Source of the DNA: Diogma glabrata | Taxonomy: Eukaryota > Arthropoda > Insecta > Diptera > Cylindrotomidae | Direction: 5' to 3' | DNA: 64,000 nt | Assembly: GCA_963693315.1 (NCBI GenBank) | Contig: OY856186.1 | Location: forward strand, 279,701,491-279,765,490 | In this document: in pieces, positions 44,832-57,857 of the stretch | How the letters are laid out: each line of letters starts with the position of its first letter | Position numbering within the stretch: position 1 is the stretch's first letter | Translations under genes and position numbers: made by a program | The notes under the pieces: generated by a model | Told to the model about the DNA's origin: nothing | Database searches by the model: none | What the model saw: the letters and a program-made list of their open reading frames with translations, nothing else

Positions 44832-46080
44832 AGCTAAAAAATTATTCAGGAGCCTCTTAATACGGATGTGATTTTACATATATCATGAACTACTTGTTCG
44901 ACTTTAAAGGTAAAATTAAATCCTGTTTTAGTAAAGGCAATGAAAGATACAATTTTTGATAATATATTATAAAAAAATTAAAAATAATAAGGGTTGGAGG
45001 GGTGATTTCCTGTCTGATTTTTGGTTTTCCCCATAATTTTTTAATTTCATTACATAATACTAAAAACTTGGATTTTGCGTTTTATATTAAAATAATAGAA
45101 ATTTTAAAAAAAAATTTACCTTAAATTTAAAGATAAAGATTTATTAAAAAATTTGTATGAAATTCAAAATAAGTGACAAAAATCCAAAATTTATTGTTAA
45201 CTATAAAAATAAATAACGAAGTTGTTTGTTATGTTGCCATAATTTAAAAATAGCGGGAATATCAACCTTTTACCCCTTATTATTGTTTTGTTTTTTAATT
45301 TTTTATAACAAACTATCGAAAATTGTAATTTTTTTTATTTTTATTGAAAAAAGTTTATTTTTCCCTTTAAAACAAAGTAAAGATTATTTAAATTCAAATA
45401 GCGGCTCTTGAGCTAGGGGTAGTTTTTTAAACTATGGTTTTCGTATATATTCAATAATAACTGTTTCTGTGCAGTTCTATATATATAATTCCACAAGTTT
45501 TTTAATTAATATTAATATTAAACCCTTCTTGAGAACTTTTGAGATCAATAAAACTCAAGTAAGCAAGTAAGGCCTAAAGGATTATGTTTTGAAATCATTA
45601 GCACAATTTATAAAAGGTGTAAATAGTCTATAGTCTCTCTAAAAAACTGGTTAACTTTTCGTAACTAGCCATATAACATTTTAATCTATTTCACAGCACT
45701 ATAACCAAAGCTAGTAAAAATATTTTCGTAAACCAAATAAAAATGCTGCAGTCATAAATACAATATAATTCAATAACAAATATTACCATTTTCGTTAAAC
45801 TGTCACATAGAGTTTTGCTATGTTAGATTATTGGGTTTGATTTCACTTTGCAGAAATAGAATTTGCATTACACATAATTTTTGATGACATGCAAACCTTT
45901 TCTTAAATTGGTGACAGTGGTAGAAACAAATTGTCAATTTAAATAATGTGTTTTATAAACAAACACAATGAGGCCAAATAATTATCTGTTTCAATTTAGA
46001 TAATCAAACACAAATTTAAGTTTCTTTAATAATGATATGATGCACATTTTAAAGAAATTCAAGAAAATCTATCCAAGGTG
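44832..46080. other. AT-rich non-coding DNA
   Basis: No feature supportable. Confidence 0.45.
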
Positions 46081-46081
46081 G

Positions 46082-46115
46082 TATATAAGAGGTGCGAGCG
46101 TCTGAACTCTCCAGT
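46082..46115 (+). promoter_or_regulatory. Core-promoter-like site (TATA plus initiator)
   Basis: TATATAAG at 46,082-46,089 is followed exactly 31 bases later by the A of TCCAGT (46,110-46,115), the spacing of a canonical insect RNA polymerase II promoter. The intervening sequence is GC-richer than its surroundings (gaggtgcgagcgtctgaac). Downstream there is only a 24-codon frame (46,196-46,270) that ends within an AATAAA, so the transcript, if any, is unknown. Confidence 0.4.
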
Positions 46116-47307
46116 AAACGGTAGCACCCTACTTGTTCGAAGAAATTAAACCACTATATAATTGTATATGTGTGTTTTAATCGTTTAAGAAGACAATGCG
46201 TCACATAATCAAGAAATGTGCCACTAGCTGGATTATTAGCGATTACAATCCAGGAAAATTTTTTGAATAAATTTTCTTTTAAATATTATTTTTAATTTTT
46301 TATCACTGTAGAACGCACTTTGTGGAGCCTAGGTCTGAGTAAATTATGAATATTGTAACAATTTTTTCAGATATATTAGAGTAATTGATTGCGATTGTCA
46401 AAACGATCTTGGGGTTTGTAGTTTAAAGAAAAGTGAGTTAACTATTCCGCACTACCCAAACAAAATAGTCTCTAAAGTCTTACGTTTAAAAAAATTCAAT
46501 AGTCAGCAATATTTAGAAGGTGATACATTACAACCATTTTTATGAATTAAACTTAAGACAGTCAAGTCGAAAAAAATCTGACTATATATTTTGACAATGA
46601 AAATAATATGACTTATGCAGGACAATGTTATGACTTATACATACTTATAATAGTACATTTATAGTATTTCGAGCTCCTATTAAAGTCAAAAAGCTGGAAC
46701 ATGTAATAAAAATTCTAAAACAGTATTAATGTTTATTGAGTAAAACTATAATCACTCTTATAAATACATTTAAACTTTCTTCATTATCAACCATGTCTAA
46801 AATTAAAAAAAAACTCTATTTTGTAGGTGAATTTTTTTCACTGTACAACTTTTGCGTAATTTGGTGTAAAGATCGAAAATTTATTTATATAGAGCAACTT
46901 TGGTTTAAAAACAGTTTTGCTTAAACTTGCGCGCAATCAAGCTAGTTAGCTAGCTAGTTGGATCTATAGCAGGTCCAAATCGTCATTAATCAGTTATGTT
47001 TCAAAAAACTATTTTCAAAATATAAAAAAAAAAAATTTTTTACGCATCAGAAAATAATACTACTACATCCCAAACAACTTCTCCTAACATTTAATAAAAA
47101 TCCAAACAAAAAGCTATAAAATATTTTGCTCATAAAAATTGCATCACAAAAAATTTCACCCACTAAGAAAATATAATTCCGTTTCATCTTAGCCTATATA
47201 TTAATAAAAATAAAAATGAAACTAAAAGCTAATAAAATTTTTAAAATCCCAATACGAAATGCTATTATATGTACATGACAACATTTTTACGTCCAACCAA
47301 TAAAGTT

Positions 47308-47417
47308 ATATATAAAAGCTTAATAGTCTTAGTCCTTGGAAGGAGTTCTTCAGTTTTAATTAAATGAAAGCTTACCTCTTAATTTTCTCAACATGTGAAT
47401 TTTATTTTTCCAAATAA
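47308..47417 (+). promoter_or_regulatory. TATA/initiator-like site with signal-like first exon candidate
   Basis: TATATAAAAG at about 47,309 is followed by TCAGTTT at 47,350. An ATG at 47,364 opens a 17-codon frame starting MKAYLLIFST, which looks like the start of a signal peptide and could splice at the GTGAAT in acatgtgaatttt. No matching downstream exon was recognised, so the call is weak. Confidence 0.25.
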
Positions 47418-49240
47418 AAAAAAATATATATTTCACAACTGAACAGCACAATTTTTATTTTTATATTATTTACGGAAAACTTCTAAGAAAATTATTTACA
47501 TTTGTCTAAAAAAAAATCTTTTATTTCTGTAAAAATCACGAAATCATTGTTCACAAATAATTAAAACTTTTATTCTCAAATAAACTTTAAAAAAACAAGT
47601 TTTTTTGGATTTTTTTCCTGGATAGTTGAAAGTTCAAGAAACTTTATCAAAAATAAAAAAAAAGAATTTACAACTTAGGTTTTTATTTTTTAAGGATTCC
47701 AGTTCCGACCATCCTGAATGAGTAACTCTGATGAACTGAGTAGAAAATTTTCTAAAACTTTTCCTCCTTCGGAAAAAAAGTTGTATTTTTGTTTCTAATA
47801 AAAAAATATTTATAATAATTTTTATTTTATTTTTTTTCACAGACATAGGAATAGGAATATTCAATATATTTTTATTTTTTCATATCGTGTCGTTTGCTTT
47901 TCGGGAAAAAAGGGATATTGCATACCGATACAACGAATTTTGTATTTACATATAACATAAAGAAAGCACAGGACTTGCGCATAATCGAGTGGTTGTCATG
48001 ACGACTACTATATTTCACCGTGCTGACACTTTATATTTAATTGTGTAAAATTGTGTCTTTTGTGTAGTACTTTAACACATACTCATAAAAAATGCGAAAG
48101 AGAAAAATAAAGATGTTCGTTTTTTCTGTTTTTACTGGAGATACTGATGACGATGATCATTGTAATCATCAGTTATATTATGATGACGGTGTAATGTGGG
48201 AACGTGCTAGATATATACTAAATTTGTAGAAAGAGACAATATATTTTATGAAGCAAACAGGGTGACTGGCTCTTGGTTTTTTGTCTTCTGTTTTTTTTTG
48301 TCTACGCACTAGAAACAAAATATTATTGAACGAGTTTTTGCTGGAAAACAAATTTTCACAATATATCCAAAACCTTTTTTGTATAACTAACTAATAAAAC
48401 AATTGTATTAGAAATTATCCATGACAGTAGAAACACGAAAATAGAGTTAAGACTTGTGATGAAATTTTTAGAAACATTCTGAAGGACTCTCAATCACCAA
48501 ACCTTAAAATAGTTGTTCGAGTTAGTAATATAACATCTCAGAGCTTTTGCAAGAAATTATGTTTTATTTTTTATTATATGAGAGTTAAGACTTTTTGTTG
48601 TTTTTTTTTCTTACAAGTTTTTCTCAAATGGTAAGGGAAATGTTCTTTTCTTTTGATTTGATTTCATTTCACCTTAGAGGATTTATATATATGTATTTCT
48701 TGGGTATGTTATTTTTGTTTTGTTTCTTATAGTTTTTTCTTGTAAATTTTGTTGAAAAGTTGTTTTTTGATTTAAATTTTCGTTTTTTAAATTTTATACA
48801 AGAAGTTTAGAAAATTGTACAAAGTAGTTTTAATCGAAATTAAGAAAACAATAATGATGCTGTGTTATTTTGAAATGTTGATTGTATAGATGAAGAAGAG
48901 TTTGTTTTTGTAGCATGTTAAGAATATATATATTTGTTGAAATTGTAAATGATTTTAGTTTTGCTAAAAGCTATTTCACTGGTAAATTACCACAGAGACT
49001 AGACTTTTTTTAAAACAACTTATCTTAAATCACAAAAGCTGATAAGTTTTTATGCCAAACTACTTTGATGACATTCACAAGCACCTTTAAATAAGAATTT
49101 CTTTAAGTCATTAAATCTAATTAATTTGTAAGAAAAATAAAAGAAGTTCGAGATCAAAATTTTTTTTTGAAGGATACAATATGTATAAACATTCAAAATA
49201 TAAAATTTTTTATTGAACCTTTTTACGAACTCAACCAAGA
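47418..49240. other. AT-rich non-coding DNA
   Basis: No supportable gene. A 45-codon frame at 48,092-48,229 is Asp/His-rich but has no family signature. Confidence 0.45.
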
Positions 49241-50217
49241 CGTAAATGGGGCCTTCTTTTACAAACCGAACAGATTTAGATAAAGTCTGACCGACACTTT
49301 TTTGATCTGCCTGAAATTTTTTACTGGTTTTATATCGAAAAAAAAGATATTATACGTGCTCGAGGATTTTTTTTTGTTGAAAATATAGCGGTTCTAAATT
49401 TCGAGAATTTCGTGATTTTTGGCTCGGCGGGTTGTTTTAAAAACTCATAACTTTGGTTCTATTAAAGATAGAACCTAATTTTTTATTTTATTTTAAAGTT
49501 AAAAGATGCTAGTTTAAAAACAAATAAAATTAATAAAAGTTATTAACAAATTCCTATTGTTATAAACAAATAAAATGTTCAAATTGATCTTTAGTCGTTG
49601 CCGCTCCCACAAAATGAGTTTTTAGCATCGTATTCTACGTTTCATTTCCTACAAAATACGTATTTTTAATTAATGGAAATATGACTTTTACTGATAGAAA
49701 TAAATTATTTTATCGAGCACGGAAACGACAAAAAATTCCATCATTCTTTCACATAGCGGTCATTGTTTTACATAGCGAACAGATTAGAACAAAATGTGAC
49801 TAAGACATTTTGGATTCAGTTGATAATTTTTTTTTGCTGTCAGACATTTTATTTTTCATTCATACAAACTATGATATTTAAACAGTAGGTTTTGCTTTAA
49901 CTGTCGGCAATTCTTCTTGTCGTCGATAATTTTGCTTTGTCGTTATGAAAATTCTTTGTTGTCATTTTTTCTTCTAACAAAATGAAATATAATTTTATCT
50001 TAGCAGGCGAGTAACTGTTATAAATTTGTAATTTATTTTTGACAAATATACATAAACATGCAACCATTTGTGAATGAAAACGGACATTTTTATTATTTGT
50101 GAATTGCATTTTTACATAATTTAGTATTATTGAATAATTTGTAGAAAAAATTTTATTTAGAAACTAATAATTATATTTTAAACAAAATTATAATTAAAAG
50201 AAAATTATCTCATTAAA

Positions 50218-50427
50218 TACCACTCTTCATTGAAATTTTTTCGAAAATTTTTCAATTTTACTCATTAAATTATTTTTAAGCAACACTGCTCAATCAAACC
50301 ACTACTTAAACCACTCGTCCTTCGGACTCGTGGTTTATTGTGCGCTTTGATTCGTAGTGTTGCTAAATAATTTAATTCGTAAAATCAAAAAATTTTCGAA
50401 AAAATTTCAATGACTCGTGGTATTACA
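50218..50427. mobile_element. Foldback element of about 210 bp nested in F1
   Basis: taccactcttcattgaaatt ... aagcaacactgctcaatcaa on the left is mirrored by gattcgtagtgttgctaaat ... aaatttcaatgactcgtggt on the right, around a hairpin centre aaccactcgtccttcggact. The position between two direct F1 copies suggests a separate MITE insertion. Confidence 0.7.
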
Positions 50428-50776
50428 ACCGAAAATTTTTTACAGGTTCTATATAAACAAAACGATATACGTATTCGCAGATTTTTGTTTTTTTTTTGTT
50501 TTTTAGGGGAAATAGAGAGGATCTAAATTTCGTGGTTTTTGGCTTGAAGAAAAGATTCATTACTTCGGCTCTGGTAAAGTAGACACTTTTTGTCTGTTTT
50601 ATTTTAAAGTTTAAAGATGGAATTTAAAATAAATATGTTATTCGTAAAAATTATTAAAAAATTTCTATTGTTACAAATAAATAAAATTTTAAAATCAATT
50701 TTTAGTCATTATCTAACAAAAATAAAGAGTGTTTAGTATGGCCATCGTATTTTACGTAAAATTTTCTATAAAAAAC

Positions 50777-50925
50777 GTAAATTTAATTAATAAAGGAATG
50801 AGTTTTACTGTTAGAAATAAACTATTTTATCGAGCGCGGGACGACAAAAAATTTTATAAATTTTTGTCGTCCCGCGCTGAAAAAATTAACTCATTTCTAA
50901 CAGTAAAACTCATTTGTAACAGTAA
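50777..50925. repeat. Palindrome with GC-rich core
   Basis: GAGCGCGGGACGACAAAAA and its inverse TTTTTGTCGTCCCGCGCT meet around attttataaa at about 50,850. The outer arms share ttttactgttagaaat and atttctaacagtaaaa. It is an inverted junction between two F1 halves. Confidence 0.75.
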
Positions 50926-51194
50926 AACTAGCATCTTTTAACTTTAAAACAAAACAAAACAGAAGTTTCTATCATTAATAGAATCGAAGTTATGAATATT
51001 TGAAAATAACTCGTCAAGCCAAAAATCTCGAAATTCTCGATATTTAGAATCGCTTTATTTTCCAAAGAAAAAAAATAATCCTCGAACATGTATATCTTCT
51101 TTTCGATATAAAACCTGTAAAAAATTTCAGCAAAATCAAAAATGTGTCTGTCAGAAAGGTGTTCGGTTTGTAAAAAAATGACCCAAATGCAATA

Positions 51195-51320
51195 ATTACA
51201 AACGTAAGAGTGCCGCCCATTTTTGTTATACCTCATATCGTATATATATAATTTTTACGAAGAGCCGAGATAACACACATAGACAGACTTTTATTTTTAT
51301 ATGAAATCTACCTAACGCGA
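51195..51320. repeat. Diverged relative of the (TA)n segments
   Basis: gtaagagtgccgcccatttt ... tatacctcatatcgtatata resembles the sequence just before the (TA)n tracts at 43.2 and 44.6 kb, here with a tract of only about 10 bases. It is followed by atatgaaatctacctaacgc, similar to 43,505-43,525. It may show the ancestral short tract. Confidence 0.55.
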
Positions 51321-54300
51321 CCAGCTCTCACCATAAACTTATCTGTTTTCAATTTTTATGCATTTCTAATAAAATCTTTGTGTAAACAAAATGTCCACAC
51401 CGCTAAATATCAACTTTATTTGAGTTATATATATTGTTAGCTTTGGTAAACTATGAAAATAGTAGTAATGCGATATGTCATAAGCCTAAAGGGTTCATAT
51501 TGTAGAAATTGATGGAATACCTACAAGTTGTGAATGCCAATGAATTCAATGTTGTTTCACATGTTAAATGTTGTTACCTAAACGTGAGAGTAGTACTAAA
51601 TTCATATTTCGGCAAATAATTTATATCAAGCAAAATCTTTTGTGAAATCTACTTTAATCCACTTTAATCCAAATGCACCAGTTGACTTTCTGTTTGGGTG
51701 TGATTTATTCAAATTGATGTTCTCAATCAACATTAATTTTATTATTTTGTTTACTTTAAACATCTTACCAATTAAAACATCGGGACAAACTTATTTATTT
51801 AATAAGTAAAATTCCGTTCAATATATCGACCAAGAACAGTATTCATCAATAATGTCGATGAGAGATATTTTGAAAAAATAATTTTCCAATTTTGCAAATT
51901 ATTAAGTTCTTATTAAAGTTTTGCTTTTTCAATGTTCACGCAAGCCGAGCTGGGGACCTCGCTGTACTATCCAATGTTCAAAAATTATTTGTTGTATCTA
52001 CTGACTTATCTACTGACATTTAAGACTAAAGCATGCTTCTATACATATCACCTACAATTCACGAGCAATAATCTAATCTAATCTGTAGCTAATCTAACTG
52101 TTCTTTAGCTATAAATTTAAATCGATGACCCTCTCATTTCTTTGATAAAAGTCCTTCGATCAGAATATATCTTCATTCAGGTTTGTAATTAATGTCATTT
52201 TTAAAACAACATTTTGGGTCTAAATTTGATATAGATTTTAATGATAATTTGTGCCCTCCCTTTAATTTAATTTGAAGTTCGTGCTACTTCAGTAATAACT
52301 GCAACCCTTGTATTATTACAAGTTTGTATATATTCTACTCAATGGCTTAAATAATAAGTTGTAATCTTCTTTAAAATAATCAGTTTTTAAATATAAAATT
52401 TAAAATTAAAAGTTCTATCATCCAACTTTATCATATCACCAACACCTGTTCATTTATCTCACATAATTGATCTCAATTCAAAACTTTAAAGCAATCAAAA
52501 ACAAATTTTCTAAACTAACGGATATAAAATTAGAAACTATAAAAAATCCGTTACAGTTTATTAAATGCCATTCGTCTAGATTCAATCAATGACACTGTCA
52601 ATCAACTACAACTACAACATAAAAACTCTTTTCGTATACAACTTTTTGACAAAACTTTTTTACTCTCCCCATTTCGTTATTGTGTCTTTTCCTTAAAACA
52701 AAAACAAAAAATAATTCATTTGGGTATTCGTATATATATTTAAACTTTATCCATATCACAAATTCATTCGGCATTTTTATCTTTTTTATTTTTAAGAGAA
52801 TCTTTAAGACAGCCAGACCATATCTTCTCATCACTTTTTTTTGTTGTTCATTTTCGTGTTGTTTATTTTCAAAGAGATTTTCATTTTTATTGCCAGTCTA
52901 TATCCATTTCCCTGAACAATAAAAACAAAAAAAAATCAAATCAATTAATCATTTCAATCAAAAACATTTTTGTAGATCATTTGTCTTCTCTCGTTTTTAG
53001 TGAAAGATTTTTATTTTCAATATCCCGTTTACACCATTTGTGTAACGGCAAAACGAAAAAAAAACTTTCTTTTATGTTTTTGTTGAGTTGAGTTGTTTGT
53101 TGTGAAATAGACGATTTATTCATAATGATAGAGCATTTGTCTCATGCCTTGGCAAACGATACTTTCGAACTACATTCAACTATTTCAAGAACAATAATCT
53201 GTGAAACTACATCATATTTATCACAATAAAAAAATCGTTTACCAACACCTGAGCTTTCGATGAAATTTTCCTTTTCTTAATATCAATAAAAGAAAATTTG
53301 TTGGGAAATTGACAAAATTTAAATATAAAATATTTAAATTTGACTTGTTTTACTTTTTCCAACTCCTCCAAACTAACGTACTAAAAAATGTGCTTCTGGT
53401 ATCGAGTCACAGAAATCTCCAATTTCCATTGTCCCATTTGTTTTATTTGGTTCTTTTACAGAGTTGGTTTTTGAATTCGTTTACTTTTTCGATGCCACAA
53501 AACGTTATCTGATTCTAACGACTTTCGTCTTACACAACTGATGCTAATGAATTATAAATATTTGAAAAAAAAAACCGTCTGTTTGTATCAATTCACCCCC
53601 ATAATGACATTTTTCAAGAAAACAAAAATTTGTTGCTTAAAAAAAATAGAGCAAATAGAATGAAAAAAACTGAAAGCTCTAGCAAAAGTGATAATTTTAA
53701 AAGAAATAAACAGCTAAAATGAATCGTACTTCTGTTTTTTGTTACATTTTTTATGCAACCATAATTACCATCGATAGTGTGGATGACGACAAGAATTAAT
53801 GATCTGAAATGCTGTAAATAAATAAGTACTTAAAGCAATAGCAAGAGCAAGAAAGAGCAAAAGCGAATTCAAAATTTGTGGTATTAGCTCCTCGTATAAT
53901 TTGCACAGATAATAAATAATTATCTTCACCTCCACCATTGTAATAGTAGAATAAAATTAAAATTTTTGTTATCGTTTAAATTTCTTTTAATTCCATTACT
54001 GTTATTCTTCCGACGTTATTGCAGTACATACCAAAAAACACATTGTAACTTTTCCAATTAATTTTGTTTCTTTTAGTCGTTTTTGTGGTTGGTATTTCAG
54101 ATTTGTGTTCTAATTTTAATAAAATTCAAATATCAATTCAGACAGGATTAAAGTTTCCAAAAAATAATTATTGTAGAAATTTTTTTCTAATTTTTATTCT
54201 ATAGTTTTAGGGAATTTTAAATTCGCGACAAAATAAGAATAAAAAAAATGGAGATTATTATAATAATTAGTTTTTTTGTGTTTTGTTTTTGAATTAACAT

Positions 54301-54887
54301 TTTATTGTGCAAAAATTTTTTTTTTGATACTGGTTGTACAAAAAAAATGTAAACATCGAGCTAAGGCATTTGTAGAGTTATGAGTGAGAGAGGGTTATTA
54401 TCCTGAAGTTATCTGATATTAGTTGGTAGTAAAAAAGACAAAACCAAAACCAATTCGTGGATTGAATACAAATAAGCACCGTTTTTACTAAACAGCCTCT
54501 CCAAAAATAGTTGAAAATCGTTTTTGGATATTTGTCAAAAACTAAAAACTAATTATTTCTGTTTATCTTAAAATAATAAACATTAATTCCAATGCAATCA
54601 TGAGAAGCCACCTATATAAAACCACTAAATTTAGTAATATTTCTTGCCAAAAGCACAAACATCTATTTTTTTGTTCTTCCACCATAAAACCACTAACTTA
54701 ATATGTATAGCAGCTTAACTCTAAACAACATCAGAAAATTAAGTAATAAAAATTAAAAAATTTGTCTATTATAATTTTCCTGAGGATGATGATATTGTTG
54801 TTAGTGTTGTGAGAACATTAAATTTATACAAAACACCTATTTGGATTTCAGCCATTTAATGGTAATAAAAAATAAACATAAAAAAAA
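51321..54887. other. AT-rich non-coding DNA
   Basis: No supportable gene or named repeat in 3.6 kb. The ORFs here are short, of low complexity and without motifs. Confidence 0.45.
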
Positions 54888-57202
54888 AAAAGTCGGACAA
54901 GTGCGAATAAAATTCGCTCGCCAAGGGTTCCGTGAATGTAAAAGAACACAATATCAAAAATAAATGACATAAAGTTATGTTGTAAAGTCTTTATATCGCC
55001 AGACTATGGACGCATAACAGAATAAATGTTTAATCGTAAACGTCTATAGTAAATGTCAATCACATCTACATTGATCAAAAATGTTACTTGAGGTTAAATC
55101 TTATCCATAGCTGTTTATGTTAGCTAAAGAAAGATTTAACCAGTATTTTAACGGTCTAAATTGGGAATATTTGTTCTATAAATCAGCGTCGAAATATAGG
55201 GTGGTATACATACACTTAAAATAGCAATTTTTTCATCAATAACTAAAAAACTGTGCATCGCAGAATTCTAAAAAATGTTGCAATGTTTCTTAAATTAAGT
55301 GTTCTTTCAAATGACTTCGCTATAATTTTCGTTCAAAATATAGCAAACTTCCTGTCTCCATGAATTTGTTTCAATTTTTTCTTGTCAATCAGTGTCGAAA
55401 CGTAGGGGGGGGAGGTCTGGAATTTGCACATTTCTTAGAATAACTCCAAAACTGTGTACCGCAAAATTCTAAAAAAAACTGCAATATTTTGGAAATTTGG
55501 TGCTCTTTCAAATGATACCCCACTCGCTTGGGTCGAAAAAAGTTTTTTTTTACCCCCCTTACACCCGTCCCCTAAACACACAGAAATATAATTATTTGAG
55601 AGTTCGCTATAATTTTCGTTCAAAATATAGCAAATTTCCTGTCTCTATGAATTTTTTCAATTTTTTCTGTCAATCAGTGTCGAAACGTAGGGGAGGGGGA
55701 CGGTCTGGAACTTGCACATTTTTTAGAATAACTCAAAAACGGTGTACCGGAAAATTCTAAAAAAAATTGCAGTGTTTTGGAAATTTGGTGTTCTTTCAAA
55801 TGACACCCCACTCGCTTGGGTCAAAAAAAGTTTTTTTTTACCCTCTTTACACCCATCCCCTAAATAAACAGAAATATAATTATTTGAGAGTTCGCTATAA
55901 TTTTCGTTCAAAATATAGCAAATTTCCTGTCCCTATGAATTTTTTCAGTTTTTTCTGTCAATCAGTGTCGAAACGTAGGGGGGGGGGGGAACGGTCTGGA
56001 ATTTGCACGTTTTTTAGAATAACTCAAAAACGGTGTACCGGAAAATTCTAAAAAAAACTGCAATGTTTTGGAAATTTGGTGCTCTTTCAAATGATACCCC
56101 ACTGGTATGGGTCAAAAAAAGTTTTTTTTTACCCTCTTTACACCCATCCCCTAAATACACAGAAATATAATTATTTGAGAGTTCGCTATAATTTTCGTTC
56201 AAAATATAGCAAATTTCCTGTCTCTATGAATTTTTTCAATTTTTTCTGTCAATCAGTGTCGAAACGTAGGGGGGGGGGGGACGGTCTGGAATTTGCACAT
56301 TTTTTAGAATAACTCAAAAACTGTGTACCACAAAATTCTAAAAAAAATCGCAAAGTGTCTGAAATTTGGTCTTCTTTCAAATGACACCCCACTCGCTTGG
56401 GTCAAAAAAGTTTTTTTTCACCCTTCCCCACCCCAATCCCTTAAAAACACAAAAATATAATTATTTGAGGGTTCGCTATATTTTTCGTTCCGAGTTTATC
56501 AAACTTTCTGTCTCTGTGAATTTTTTCAAATTTTTCTGTTAATTAGGCTCGAAATGCAAGGGGGGGGACCAACTTTTTGTGTCACTTTATTGATAATAAT
56601 TCAAAAACTATGCAATACAAAATTCTGAAAAATATGGCAATATTTCTAAAATCAAGTGCTCTTTCAAATGACACCCCACATGACCTGGTTTTAAATGATG
56701 TTTTTACCCCTTAACATTCCCACCCCTTTAATAAATATAGTTATGAGTGTCTGCCACTTTTCTATATTTTTCATTAAAAACCTCCTCAATTTTCTATCAT
56801 TCCAAATATATTTCAAGATTTTCGATGAAGTAGGGTCGGAGTTAATCGGGGCAATAAAACATCCCGAAAACGTCATTTTTCAAAATTATACAAAAAATGG
56901 TGAGGTGTAAAATTCCAAAATATATTTTTAAAAAATTCTGAAATGAAGCCCTTTCATATGATGCCCTACTCGTCTCGCTAAAAAAATGTATGTTTTCAAA
57001 GGCTTTACATCGTACCTCCTTAAAACAAACGAACACAACTTTATTTATTTTTTAACCCGCCATCTTGTGTGGATAGGTTAGTTTTATAAGCACCTCAAAT
57101 TTTAAGTTCATCGGATTAATGGTTCACGAGATAATCGAAATAATGTGAAAAACACGTTGTACTCTCACCAATAGTGTTCCGTATAAAAAACGGAACCCTA
57201 AC
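54888..57202. mobile_element. Repeat element with GGGTTCCG/CGGAACCC ends and expanded interior
   Basis: It opens with AAAGTCGGACAAGTGCGAAT and AAGGGTTCCGTG (to about 54,937) and closes with agtgttccgtat, aaaaacggaaccctaac (about 57,170-57,202), so GGTTCCGT is inverted at the far end. AGTCGGACAAGTGCG followed by AAGGGTTCCGT is a pattern I recall from common insect dispersed repeats. The interior is mostly the tandem array at 55,310-56,690 and related diverged units to about 57,050. No coding capacity. Confidence 0.6.
55310..56690. repeat. Tandem array, about 290-bp units
   Basis: gttcgctataattttcgttc recurs at about 55,602, 55,891, 56,182 and, diverged, 56,472 (spacing 289-291), with a partial unit at 55,318. 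Each unit has ctgtcaatcagtgtcgaaac, a G-run of 6 to 11 bases, tggaatttgcac, ctctttcaaatga and ccccactcgcttgggt. The G-run length differs in every unit. ORFs of 60-90 codons in both strands recur with the unit and are not genes. Confidence 0.9.
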
Positions 57203-57857
57203 AAAGTGGATATGAGATTAGACTTTTTTTTATACACAATTTTTTTTTATCGGTTAACCACCGACAAAAAAAAGGAATTTTTTCAGAAATATTTTTGGAT
57301 GTTGATTGTGATTTCTAAAAGAAACCCTAAAATTGCTCACAATTATTTTTATTTTTCTGTAAAGTTATCTTATGAGGAGAAAGAAAATATTAAAATTTTT
57401 AGGTTAGGAAAAGAATTAATGTTCACAATTTATATTGTTAATTTTTTAGTTTTAAAAACTAATTATTAGTTAAATTAAAAGGTTTTAAAATGTTTGTGAT
57501 TTTATATAAATTTTAATTTAAATTAAAAAATAAATCGATCATGAAATTATATGAAAAACGTTGAGTTTTTAGAAAATCTTTAAATCTACGATACAATTAT
57601 TTTTACACTAATTGAACTTACTGTTATATCCTGAATCACCTGCATAAAATCTTCTGTCACAAGGGAATATATTCAATTAAATTCAAACGAATTTTTTATC
57701 TTTCCTATATCACAGCTTGTCTCCAAACAATCGACAGGGGTCACATCACTACATTATTAAAAATAATAAGTTTTCTACTCATGTTACAGACCTTTTTACC
57801 GAAAACATTCGGCAGCTAAAATAACCTTATCTGTATCGCTGTAATCTGTTTAATCCT

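Larger units (their letters stand above)
49245..51190. mobile_element. Large foldback of family F1 with nested repeats
   Basis: The left arm (about 49,249-49,500: cttttacaaaccgaacag, gtttatatcgaaaaaa, ggatttttttttgttg, aactcataactttggttcta) is inverted at about 50,940-51,190 (tagaatcgaagttatgaa, cttttcgatataaaacctgt, gttcggtttgtaaaa). Bases 50,432-50,880 repeat 49,310-49,740 in direct orientation, so two copies appear fused or tandem. Other palindromes lie inside (50,218-50,427 and 50,777-50,925). It is related to 29,487-30,330. Confidence 0.7.

Noticed and set aside
48092..48229. 45-codon Asp/His-rich ORF
   Set aside because: No promoter, no family match and no conservation information; short ORFs of this size are expected by chance.
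52680..52922. 80-codon ORF rich in Phe/Leu/Ile
   Set aside because: It overlaps an antisense ORF of similar size and has only low-complexity AT-rich composition.
55435..56312. Recurring 60-90-codon ORFs on both strands
   Set aside because: They repeat with the 290-bp tandem unit, overlap on opposite strands and show no protein motif.
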